Source: a virus. From it: 55,778 bases of DNA. The notes under the pieces were generated by a model. That model did not search any database and was not told where the DNA came from. It was given only the letters and a program-made list of their open reading frames with translations. Positions within the stretch are counted from its first letter, which is position 1, and each line of letters opens with the position of its first letter. The stretch covers positions 1 to 55,778 of the IMG/VR virus record IMGVR_UViG_3300008107_000217. One strand, 5' to 3'. This document shows positions 25,663-33,175 of the stretch, in pieces. The position numbers and the translations under genes were made by a program.

Positions 25663-28600
25663 TTATGCTGATGCTGATAAGGCCCCAGTGTTAACAATAC
25701 GAACCGGGATGTAAATGAATTCAGCCGCTTTCACTGGCTCAATTGCAATATCAATCCATAATTCATTTCTATCGATTCGTGCTGGTGTGTTATTTTGTGT
25801 ATCACACTGTACGATGTAGTCATATAAACCACGTTTTGCAACTAGGTCAATAAACAATGTTTGTACAACACCTGCAATTTGATTACGTGTTAATGCATCA
25901 TTAGGCTCAAACACAAATGGTCTTGCAAGAACTTGTAGACGTTCACGGATGTAGCAAACTAAACGTGCTACGTTTGTTCTATCCATCGCACTCATTGTGT
26001 CTTTACTGTTCTTATTACCATAGTTTAGTAATCCAACACCTGTAAAGAATGCTAATGGGTTGATTTGATTTGTATACAATACATCACGAATGCCTTGACG
26101 ATTCTTGATAACTTGGAATTCACCAGTAGTTGCATCTAAGTAACCAATATTCAATGCGTTGTCAATAGTACCACGACGTGTACCTGCTGCCGCTAACCAA
26201 GGATAAGCTACAGCATCGTTTCGTAAGAATGTACGTAACATCATATGACTTGCAGGAACAACAACTTGTGCACCAGTTGTATCTGTTGTGATACCACTTG
26301 GATAGAATACACCTAAGTATTCGTTGCGTGTAACCCAACCATCTTCACCTGATGAGCTTGCACCGGCTGCATTTGTAGCCCAATTCTGAATATCAGTTGC
26401 TTGGTCTGCTAAACGCAATGGAGTGTCACCAACGATATACGCTGTATTGTTTCTCTCATTGTTCAATGTAACCATGTCAGGCTGTAATTCAACATAGTTA
26501 GGAGCAGCCATTAAGTTGAAATATGTGTCCTCTTCACGAATTGACATATTTGTAGATACTGCTGAACGCAATGCTTGTACAACTATGTTACGTTGAGCTT
26601 TACGACCCATATATGGTGAACCGTTAGTGTTTAGACCACTTGCGGATACCCATGTATATGATTGACTCGGTAATGAACCACTTGGATAGTTGTTTGCAGT
26701 GAAATAGTTTGTTCTAAACTGTTTTACATTGTAGCCACTACGGCGTGTGTTGAATAACAACATACCTGTTGGGTACAAATCAGGGTCTGGACAATCTAAA
26801 TCTGTAAAGTTGCTTGTTAGCATAGAAACGATTGTTGGGATCGGATCGTTAACTGGATCAACTGCGCCAGAACTAGCCCAACGTGCATCAGCAAACAATA
26901 CACCTTCACTACTTACTTGGTCAGTAGTATCAACTAACACCCATTGATCTACACCGTCAACTGATTGCCAACGACTTAATACTGGATAGTTTTCTAGGTC
27001 AGCAGCACTTGTGCTAATCCATAGATCACCATATACCAACGCAGTACCGTCACTTTGTTCAGTTGGAGCAACTGCGGCACAGATTGGACCATCGGGATCA
27101 GTTGCAGGTGAACCAGTTGCTGACGGGAAACCATCGCTATTGAAGTTTACATTTCTGTAACCTTTCCAAGTACCTGATTGGTTAACCATAATATCAACTT
27201 CATCAGCTACTGAATAGAACCAGTTAGTGTTGTTGAGTGGATTAGATGCAGGAGCACCTTCATTAGCTGTATAATCTAAACTTATCCAGTTACTTATTTG
27301 AGTAGTATATCTAGCTTTAGCAACACTTGTTTGCAATACGCTAGCACTAATAATAGCACCAGATAGTGTATCAACTGCAGTTACTATCAAAGAGCAATTG
27401 TTAGCAGGAGCATCACCGCCTAGTTGAGTACCTGTAATAGTCAATACGTCACCTACTGAATAGTTTTCACCGGCATTTACTGGAGTAGCATTTGCAGTAT
27501 AACTAAGACCAGCTGCAGTAATAGTAAACGTTGCTGGACCAGCTGGTTCAGCTTGTCCGGTACCGCCTGTTGTTTCGCCTACTGCTGTAAACACACTGAA
27601 AGGACCAAATCCTGCATTAATTGCACCATCTAAACCTGAATCAGAAATAGTTCCATTGCTAGTACCTTGCACAACACCAAAATTATTAACATAGTCATCA
27701 ATGATAATCTGACCACCTTGAGTGTGTGAAAGTTGAATTGAACCTTCATTCGTAACAATTGCTGTAGTATTTGGTATACCAGCAGCTTGCCATGCAGTAA
27801 CAAAATCTACTGCATCAACTGTACCACTTGATGGCATTTGCACTGTGTAGACACTCGACAAACTGCTACTACCCGGTACACTAACTTGTACATTAATACA
27901 TGCATTGTTAGTAAATGTTGGGCTTGTGTCTGTACCAGTCGCTACTGTAGCACCTGTTGCCAGTCTTTCTTTAAGAATAACAGGAGCACTGGTCCAACTA
28001 TTCATATAACCATATTGACCATAAGTAGAACCAGCTGGAATAGCTTTTCCTCCTGTACTGTCTAACGCATATGTAGCTGCCCAATCAGAAGAATACATAT
28101 TGCAATTTTGTACAATATACTGATCTAGTATACTATTGTACTTAGAAAGTAATAGATTTGCACCACTGCCTGTAACACTTGTCTTAATCCATACTGAACC
28201 TGATATTCTAGGTTGAGATTGTGAGCTACCCCATAATGGCATCTGAGCAGATGTGCCATATGTAGTAAGTGATTGGTAATACGTTTTACCATCTACTAAC
28301 CCTAAATCTTCTAAAGGAGTTCCTGTTAGATTGTTTACAGTAACATAAGAATTAGCACTTACTTGTGCAGAATATATGTATAACTTGTTACCTACATTTT
28401 CCGCAAATACTTCATCGATTCCATAATCATTGATAGCAGATACTACACCATCAATATCGTTATTAGGACTGTTAGGTACTGTAATTTCTAATGTAAAATT
28501 AGAAGTAATAATTTCAAACTTGTCACCCACTGTTACTGTAGGATTGTAAGTTGCACCGATCGCAGTAGGGACACTCTTCTTCCAGTCAACACCACCCAAT

Positions 28601-29238
28601 TGAACCCAGACATTATCCAAGTTTTTATAAAAATAAGTAGAATTACTTGTAGGACCTGTTGTTGGTTGGGATGCAATAACTGCGTAACTACCAACATTAC
28701 CTAAACTAACTTTTGGATAGTCGCCAGTCAAATCTGTACTGTCAGTAATTACTAACGGAGTCTTCTCTACAAATTTCTGTGTTGTACTGTTCCATTCGTA
28801 AATTCCCCAATCACTTGATGTAGTATCTAACCAATAAGTGCCATCAGCTGGGTCACCCAATGGACGGGAAATAGATCCTGTTAAACTTGCTAAGTCTACG
28901 TCTGCACGTAGTACAAAGCAACGATTTGTTGTACCCAATAATGAGTAAGCGGCTAGTAGACCATATTCATTTAACTCATACCCTTGAATAGGTACATTTG
29001 TACTTGTCTTATAGAAAAATGGATTTCCGTATAAGTTTACTAAGTCACGTTGACTTGTTACTTGATATAATTTATTAGCGTTAGCTTTTGTAGTTGCCGC
29101 TGCTACCCCAGTACCGGCTGCATTTGTTTTATTCTGTGCGGTAGCTAAGATAATTAAAGGGACTGAATTTGAGGCTGATGGAACGTATTGACTTTCGTCA
29201 ATGATCGTAACTTGTACGCCTGGTGATACTAGTGCCAT
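25663..29238 (-). CDS. 18: Tail sheath protein gp18 with very large insertion
   Basis: N terminus MALVSPGVQVTIIDESQYVP and C-terminal core (YPTGMLLFNTRRSGYNVKQF, GWVTRNEYLGVFYPSG, RNQIAGVVQTLFIDLVAKRG, TPARIDRNELWIDIAIEPVK) are classic contractile sheath. Length is 1191, against 659 in T4. The extra roughly 500 residues (about 130-760) hold surface-type beta modules such as WLDTTSSDWGIYEWNSTTQK and GSVWIKTS, likely domains decorating the outside of the tail. Late-type promoter at 29291-29298, a small hairpin in the leader and AAAGGAAAA before the ATG. Confidence 0.93.
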   Translation of the reverse strand: MALVSPGVQVTIIDESQYVPSASNSVPLIILATAQNKTNAAGTGVAAATTKANANKLYQVTSQRDLVNLYGNPFFYKTSTNVPIQGYELNEYGLLAAYSLLGTTNRCFVLRADVDLASLTGSISRPLGDPADGTYWLDTTSSDWGIYEWNSTTQKFVEKTPLVITDSTDLTGDYPKVSLGNVGSYAVIASQPTTGPTSNSTYFYKNLDNVWVQLGGVDWKKSVPTAIGATYNPTVTVGDKFEIITSNFTLEITVPNSPNNDIDGVVSAINDYGIDEVFAENVGNKLYIYSAQVSANSYVTVNNLTGTPLEDLGLVDGKTYYQSLTTYGTSAQMPLWGSSQSQPRISGSVWIKTSVTGSGANLLLSKYNSILDQYIVQNCNMYSSDWAATYALDSTGGKAIPAGSTYGQYGYMNSWTSAPVILKERLATGATVATGTDTSPTFTNNACINVQVSVPGSSSLSSVYTVQMPSSGTVDAVDFVTAWQAAGIPNTTAIVTNEGSIQLSHTQGGQIIIDDYVNNFGVVQGTSNGTISDSGLDGAINAGFGPFSVFTAVGETTGGTGQAEPAGPATFTITAAGLSYTANATPVNAGENYSVGDVLTITGTQLGGDAPANNCSLIVTAVDTLSGAIISASVLQTSVAKARYTTQISNWISLDYTANEGAPASNPLNNTNWFYSVADEVDIMVNQSGTWKGYRNVNFNSDGFPSATGSPATDPDGPICAAVAPTEQSDGTALVYGDLWISTSAADLENYPVLSRWQSVDGVDQWVLVDTTDQVSSEGVLFADARWASSGAVDPVNDPIPTIVSMLTSNFTDLDCPDPDLYPTGMLLFNTRRSGYNVKQFRTNYFTANNYPSGSLPSQSYTWVSASGLNTNGSPYMGRKAQRNIVVQALRSAVSTNMSIREEDTYFNLMAAPNYVELQPDMVTLNNERNNTAYIVGDTPLRLADQATDIQNWATNAAGASSSGEDGWVTRNEYLGVFYPSGITTDTTGAQVVVPASHMMLRTFLRNDAVAYPWLAAAGTRRGTIDNALNIGYLDATTGEFQVIKNRQGIRDVLYTNQINPLAFFTGVGLLNYGNKNSKDTMSAMDRTNVARLVCYIRERLQVLARPFVFEPNDALTRNQIAGVVQTLFIDLVAKRGLYDYIVQCDTQNNTPARIDRNELWIDIAIEPVKAAEFIYIPVRIVNTGALSASA

Positions 29239-29290
29239 GTTGTTTTCCTTTTGTGTTATGATTTTGAGGGTTAACGCCCTAACGTACTAA

Positions 29291-29298
29291 TATTTATC
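29291..29298 (-). promoter_or_regulatory. Late-type promoter GATAAATA for gp18
   Basis: The minus strand reads CTGATAAATATTAGTACG, followed by a leader of about 45 bases with an AGGG-CGTTAA-CCCT hairpin before the AAAGGAAAA site. Confidence 0.65.
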
Positions 29299-29345
29299 AG
29301 AAGGACGTAAAAACTGCCGAAAATGGTGCCTTCGAAGGTTCCTAT

Positions 29346-29353
29346 CATAAATA
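29346..29353 (+). promoter_or_regulatory. Late-type promoter CATAAATA five bases before the ATG
   Basis: The plus strand reads ATCATAAATATCACTATGAG. The distance from box to ATG is five bases and there is no ribosome site, as with other leaderless-type starts here. Confidence 0.5.
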
Positions 29354-29358
29354 TCACT

Positions 29359-29703
29359 ATGAGACCTATATGTAAGCAATGCAATAAGAACTTTTGCGCT
29401 ATTAATTACAAACGTAATGACATAATACACTATCGGTCTAAATGTGATGAGTGTGGTCGTAAGAATAATAAGAAAAAAGCTAGAGTACCCAGCTGGCAAA
29501 AAGCAGGATACAAGAAAAAAGCCGCATGTGATTTATGCGGCTTTAAGGGATTGTTTACTAGTCAGCTTACCGTCTTCTACATTGACGGTAACTTAGATAA
29601 TAACGAACTAATAAACTTACGTAGTATCTGTCTTAACTGTGTAGAAGTTGTCAAACGTAAAGAAGTTACTTGGCGTAGGGGTGACTTAGAAGTTGACTAC
29701 TGA
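29359..29703 (+). CDS. Zinc-binding HNH-like small protein (114 aa)
   Basis: Two Cys pairs, RPICKQCNKNFCAINY and RSKCDECGRK, and two more further on, AACDLCGFKG and SICLNCVEVV, would bind one or two zinc ions. Between them VFYIDGNLDNNELINLRSIC follows the H-x-D-G-N-x-x-N-N pattern of HNH nucleases, but the usual His is replaced by Tyr-Ile (FYIDGN), so nuclease activity is doubtful. I use ATG 29359 (MRPICKQ) because the longer frame starts upstream of the promoter box. The family is widespread in T4-like marine phages. Convergent overlap of 18 bases with the kinase gene. Confidence 0.7.
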   Translation: MRPICKQCNKNFCAINYKRNDIIHYRSKCDECGRKNNKKKARVPSWQKAGYKKKAACDLCGFKGLFTSQLTVFYIDGNLDNNELINLRSICLNCVEVVKRKEVTWRRGDLEVDY

Positions 29704-30318
29704 GTTTACTTGCCCGTGTAATGAATCAATACTTCCGTTGTTGTCAATATAGTAGTCGTACAACAATCCTACACTACTGTACTCACTTGCATGAACATTG
29801 TGCCCTTCTAGTATTAACTTGGCTTTTTGATATTGTTCGCTACTTTCAGATTCATTGTTGTAATCAACTGCGGCACTATACCATACTGGACGTGACCCAC
29901 GATTAACTCTCATAGTCACACCACCTACACTTTTAATTGAATTAACTTCATTTGCAAATCTGCAATCAGTAATAACAATATTTTCGTCTGTCTGACGTAG
30001 TTTGTTCTCTACACTAGCAACCCAGATATCTTTATGAAATCCATTACGACAAACTTCTGTTCCCCAATATTGTAGTACCCATCTAGGTGTAATTTCCATA
30101 CCTAATCGGTCACTCCACCAGTCATCACGTTTTTCACGCCATTCTCTACTAGACTTAGTTGAACCCTCTAGTAAATCTCTATTCCAACCAAATACTGCGG
30201 CTACTGCGTCTTTCAATGAGGCCGCAAAACTAACACGTTTGAATCCGTGAAATGTGCAAAGATAGTCAGCAATTGTATCTTTACCTGACCCAATCAATCC
30301 TGTAACTCCAATAATCAT
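29686..30318 (-). CDS. 1: Deoxynucleoside monophosphate kinase (gp1-like)
   Basis: P-loop MIIGVTGLIGSGKDTIADYL at the N terminus, a LID-like Arg-rich region (SREWREKRDDWWSDRLGMEI), ITPRWVLQYWGTEVCRNGFH and IVITDCRFANEVN, all as in T4 gp1 kinases, which phosphorylate dNMPs (also modified ones) to dNDPs. I start at ATG 30318, eight bases after AGGAG; the longer ATG at 30339 lies on the promoter -10 box. The ribosome site lies in a hairpin arm (30326-30354). Confidence 0.9.
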   Translation of the reverse strand: MIIGVTGLIGSGKDTIADYLCTFHGFKRVSFAASLKDAVAAVFGWNRDLLEGSTKSSREWREKRDDWWSDRLGMEITPRWVLQYWGTEVCRNGFHKDIWVASVENKLRQTDENIVITDCRFANEVNSIKSVGGVTMRVNRGSRPVWYSAAVDYNNESESSEQYQKAKLILEGHNVHASEYSSVGLLYDYYIDNNGSIDSLHGQVNSVVNF

Positions 30319-30325
30319 ATGGTAA

Positions 30326-30368
30326 CTCCTGTAATACATATTGTACTACAGGAGAGCGGTAAAGTAAA
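30326..30368 (-). promoter_or_regulatory. Promoter TTTACT-17-TACAAT inside a hairpin that covers the gp1 ribosome site
   Basis: -35 TTTACT at 30368-30363 and -10 TACAAT at 30345-30340. An inverted repeat CTCCTGTA (30354-30347) / TACAGGAG (30333-30326) brackets the -10 box, and AGGAG in the second arm is the gp1 ribosome site. A transcript from this promoter lacks the first arm; a read-through transcript has both. Confidence 0.65.
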
Positions 30369-30392
30369 GAGTTTAGGTTATCTTTAATTATA

Positions 30393-31010
30393 TTATTTAC
30401 CACTATCAGAGTTAACTAACTTGATGTTAGATATTTGCTGTTGTGGGTAAAAACAAACGCCTTGTCTAAACCCATAATCAACAGAATGCGGGGTATATAT
30501 AACCCCGTCATACCCAGCTGCCTTTATCTTTGGAAGAGAGTCTGTAGCATGACCTTCGTACCCTGCTTTCTGATCCAGCACGACATAAGGATTTTTCAAA
30601 GTTATCTTTATTTTGTAAAGATAGTTTCCTTCCCATGTGTATCTATCATCACTGAAATAAAATTCGTCTGTTGGGAGAATTTTTTTTATTTCTGAATCAG
30701 AAGAATGGTAGGCTGTAAAAGTAATCGGCTTACCAAATTTGAAGGAATCAAAATTGCCCTCCGCCACACCTTGAACATGTTTACCTTCTCGTAAGCTTAT
30801 TTGGTCAATAGGTAAACTAGCAAAATTGCCAGAGTTACCGTAAGATGCAAAAGGTTTAAAAATAACTCTATCACCATTAATTTCACCGGTGGCAATACCT
30901 ACTAATTTGCCTTTATAGAAAACTTTATTGCCGGCTTTTAATTTTTCTGCTTTAGATAAAAACTTATTAGGCGGAGTTAAGCTCTCTTGTAAAAATTCAA
31001 TAGCTCTCAT
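30393..31010 (-). CDS. ADP-ribosyltransferase-like protein with capsid-targeting-like N terminus
   Basis: Residues about 97-198 look like the ART fold found in phage polyvalent and MuF-associated proteins: TFTAYHSS (100-104), EFYFSDD (116-122), LYKIKITLKNPYVVLD (131-146), KIKAAGYDGVIYTPHS (161-176) and GVCFYPQQQISNI (184-196). The first ten residues, MRAIEFLQES, fit the M-[KR]-...-L-x-E pattern of T4 internal head proteins processed by the prohead protease. Residues 30-75 form a small barrel (VFYKGKLVGIATGEINGDRV). T4 injects Alt, an ADP-ribosyltransferase, with its DNA; a like role is inferred, not shown. Co-transcribed with gp13. Confidence 0.58.
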   Translation of the reverse strand: MRAIEFLQESLTPPNKFLSKAEKLKAGNKVFYKGKLVGIATGEINGDRVIFKPFASYGNSGNFASLPIDQISLREGKHVQGVAEGNFDSFKFGKPITFTAYHSSDSEIKKILPTDEFYFSDDRYTWEGNYLYKIKITLKNPYVVLDQKAGYEGHATDSLPKIKAAGYDGVIYTPHSVDYGFRQGVCFYPQQQISNIKLVNSDSGK

Positions 31011-31772
31011 TTAGCCTTGTACCCAAGTCAATGGTTGACTATAATCTACATAACGCTTTAAGTCTTCTAGTAACTGTGCTTGCATCTCTTTGGATTCTGC
31101 TTTCATGGCTGCACCGTTCAAACTTGTACCGCCACCTGGTCCTGCAATGCTAGCAAACTTCTCACGTGCTTCACCGATGATGCCCTTAAGGATAGCTAAG
31201 ATCCAGTCGCTAATCCAAACACCTGCACCCGGATCCTGTAGCAATACTGCTTCAGGCTTCTGAATGTCTGCCCAAATCAATACATGCTCTCCGCTACCTT
31301 TTACATCACGTACAATACGTAATTCTTTAGTTACTGGATTAAATGTGAATATTACATATCCACCGAACATACGTGCGGCTAGTTCAACATATCCTGCATA
31401 CATGTCATATGTAGCTAGACCACCTGCATAATTATAGTTAAGCAAGTATGTGTTCAAAATAGCACTTGAGAATGGATCAAATGCTGATGCACCAGGACCA
31501 GTCTCCATCCCGATACTTCTACGAAATAACTGTCTTACGTTAATGAATTCGCTAGGCAAAGTGTAAACATCTACATTCTTTTCTAACGTCAATAATGTAT
31601 AAGATTCTTCAGTAGAATTCTGTGCCCTTTGACGATAGATACTAATAGCATATCTATATGCTGATTCAAAGTGTTCGGGTCCAATCTCAAGGTCAACTAT
31701 TCCGTCACCTAAACGTAGTCGTAAATTTCTAAATAAGTCTTCTTTTAATTGGTCTAATGTAGCACCTGCCAT
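31011..31772 (-). CDS. 13: Neck protein gp13
   Basis: The 253 residues match T4-like gp13: LDQLKEDLFRNLRLRLGDGI, ESAYRYAISIYRQRAQNSTE, VYTLPSEFINVRQLFRR, FNPVTKELRIVR and a C-terminal LAILKGIIGEAREKFASIAG then GGTSLNGAAM. gp13 caps the filled head before tail docking. The start codon follows directly after a 15-bp hairpin that contains its ribosome site and the late-type promoter (31774-31808). Confidence 0.88.
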   Translation of the reverse strand: MAGATLDQLKEDLFRNLRLRLGDGIVDLEIGPEHFESAYRYAISIYRQRAQNSTEESYTLLTLEKNVDVYTLPSEFINVRQLFRRSIGMETGPGASAFDPFSSAILNTYLLNYNYAGGLATYDMYAGYVELAARMFGGYVIFTFNPVTKELRIVRDVKGSGEHVLIWADIQKPEAVLLQDPGAGVWISDWILAILKGIIGEAREKFASIAGPGGGTSLNGAAMKAESKEMQAQLLEDLKRYVDYSQPLTWVQG

Positions 31773-31773
31773 A

Positions 31774-31808
31774 ATAATCTCCAGATAATGTATTTATCTG
31801 GAGATTAT
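31774..31808 (-). promoter_or_regulatory. Late-type promoter within a perfect 15-bp hairpin covering the gp13 ribosome site
   Basis: Arms 31774-31788 and 31794-31808 are perfectly complementary with a five-base loop. On the minus strand GATAAATA (31798-31791) spans the end of the first arm and the loop, and the second arm carries CTGGAGA one base before the ATG at 31772. Late transcripts should begin in or after the loop and so lack the first arm. Longer transcripts would hide the ribosome site. Confidence 0.8.
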
Positions 31809-31811
31809 CAA

Positions 31812-32486
31812 TCAAAGAAATGTAAAGTTACTAGAAAATGCGTCTGCTGATTTTGCCCTAGTAGCAAGGTGTTTCATGTTCTTATGTGAGATTCTAAAGT
31901 TAACTCCTGAATCACGCACATCTAACAAGAACAATGATTCAGGTCCTGCACTAATAGTAAAATCAGCTTTATAGATTTCATCATAATCCAACAGTTCACC
32001 CTTAAACAATGCCATCATACCTCGTTCTGAAACGATTGATTGCAGTTCATCGTAAGACTTTTCTAAATCTTCCTGAATGTGGTCATAGTCAAAATAGTAG
32101 ACATTTACATCAGTAATAGCACACAAATTATTGTCATACCATACATCAATATGACCTTGCATTTTTTTATAAACATCTGACTGTCTATAAGATTTATTTA
32201 CTAAATCATACCATTTAGAATGCCCAATTGTAGTCGCATTATCTGCAATAGATGTAGCGTTATGGGACTTGATATCTAGCCCATATTCTAATACATCAGG
32301 ACCCTTTTTAGTTTCACCATTACGGCAAACTGGATCAAAAAATTCAAGAACCATTCGTTCAATTTCTCTACCAGTACTGCCATGTGGGTTTGCAATACCC
32401 ACATGTTGTTTAGGAACTGATTTTCCAATCAATTGATCTCTCAAAAACTCAATACCCTCTTGTGTAATCCAATGCTCGGCAAGCAT
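31812..32486 (-). CDS. PD-(D/E)xK-like putative nuclease (224 aa)
   Basis: Central motif KKGPDVLEYGLDIKSHN has the D-x(n)-D-x-K arrangement of restriction-type and RecB-type nucleases, preceded by an EREMVLEFF-like helix and followed by SKWYDLVNKSYRQSDVYKK. The C terminus is beta-rich (YKADFTISAGPESLFLLDVR). I use ATG 32486; a GTG at 32519 is in frame. Both starts lie inside the mazG-like gene (38-71 base overlap). Function may be DNA degradation or modification-dependent cutting; by eye only. Confidence 0.55.
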   Translation of the reverse strand: MLAEHWITQEGIEFLRDQLIGKSVPKQHVGIANPHGSTGREIERMVLEFFDPVCRNGETKKGPDVLEYGLDIKSHNATSIADNATTIGHSKWYDLVNKSYRQSDVYKKMQGHIDVWYDNNLCAITDVNVYYFDYDHIQEDLEKSYDELQSIVSERGMMALFKGELLDYDEIYKADFTISAGPESLFLLDVRDSGVNFRISHKNMKHLATRAKSADAFSSNFTFL

Positions 32487-32769
32487 TAGTCCAATACCAA
32501 ATGATATCTCCCAACTCACGCTTCATGTGAAAACGATTTTCTTCAGTAAAAGGTTTACCCTGGAACATCATCTTCTTAACAATCTCGCTAAACTCTCCAC
32601 CTTCACTGGCTAACCCTGTGCTTGCTGTCATAAGCAATGCAGGATTAATGTTAGAGTGTTGCTTCAACTCTCTTAGTCTGGCTATAAGTGTCTCTGTATC
32701 ATTACTAGCATCACTAGTAACAGCTTGTACAAAATCTTTGTATTTGTTTAAATCAATGTTTTGTGACAT
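32449..32769 (-). CDS. mazG: MazG-like nucleotide pyrophosphohydrolase, shortened at the C terminus
   Basis: MazG motif ASEGGEFSEIVKK then KRELGDIIWYWTNACRAL gives the E-x-x-E and E-x-x-D metal ligands of all-alpha NTP pyrophosphatases. Phage MazG is thought to lower ppGpp or remove abnormal dNTPs. The sequence ends nine codons after the motif in DYTRGY, where T4-like phage MazG proteins, as I remember them, continue for some 30-40 residues. The next gene begins over this end. Preceding family-typical head: IDLNKYKDFVQAVTSDAS. Confidence 0.75.
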   Translation of the reverse strand: MSQNIDLNKYKDFVQAVTSDASNDTETLIARLRELKQHSNINPALLMTASTGLASEGGEFSEIVKKMMFQGKPFTEENRFHMKRELGDIIWYWTNACRALDYTRGY

Positions 32770-32990
32770 TACTTTCCAATCAATCCGTACAAACCCTTAG
32801 CAAGTGATTCTAACTCACTCTCACTCATATAAAAACTGTAAGTTGAACTCATGTCAACATCACCTTTTTTATCTTTTGTTTCCTGAATAAACTCAACTGC
32901 ATAGAGATCATTAGGATTAATAGCTCTCCATTGCTTCACACGCAATCTAAAAGCTTCGTTATCTTTAACTGTAAATTCTTTCACTTCCAT
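32769..32990 (-). CDS. Small conserved protein (73 aa)
   Basis: Begins MEVKEFTVKDNEAFRLRVKQ and ends ESELESLAKGLYGLIGK; predicted beta-beta-alpha. One-base overlaps with both neighbours show tight coupling in an operon with mazG. No function recognised. Confidence 0.58.
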   Translation of the reverse strand: MEVKEFTVKDNEAFRLRVKQWRAINPNDLYAVEFIQETKDKKGDVDMSSTYSFYMSESELESLAKGLYGLIGK

Positions 32991-33175
32991 TATACTAGGT
33001 CCTTAAACATGTTTTTTCTACCTTCTTCCCCTACAAGCATGTCAAATACTTCTTTGACACGCTGTAACATAGCGCAATTAAGCATAAGCAAGTCACGCCT
33101 ATCATCGCACATCATAATTTGCTGGTCAATCGGCTTGACTAACTCAGTCATACGTTCTTGAATATCATTCATCAA
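32990..33175 (-). CDS. Small helical protein (61 aa)
   Basis: All-helical (IQERMTELVKPIDQQIMMCD, LLMLNCAMLQRVKEVFDMLV). Family with a VKPIDxQI motif is known to me from T4-like phages without a role. Overlaps the 388-residue gene by four bases and the next gene by one. Confidence 0.58.
   Translation of the reverse strand: MMNDIQERMTELVKPIDQQIMMCDDRRDLLMLNCAMLQRVKEVFDMLVGEEGRKNMFKDLV

Noticed and set aside
29321-29340. Palindrome CCTTCGAAGG between gp18 promoter and the zinc protein
   Set aside because: No T-run, no duplicate elsewhere and no site-specific recombinase in the window; could be an operator but nothing supports it.
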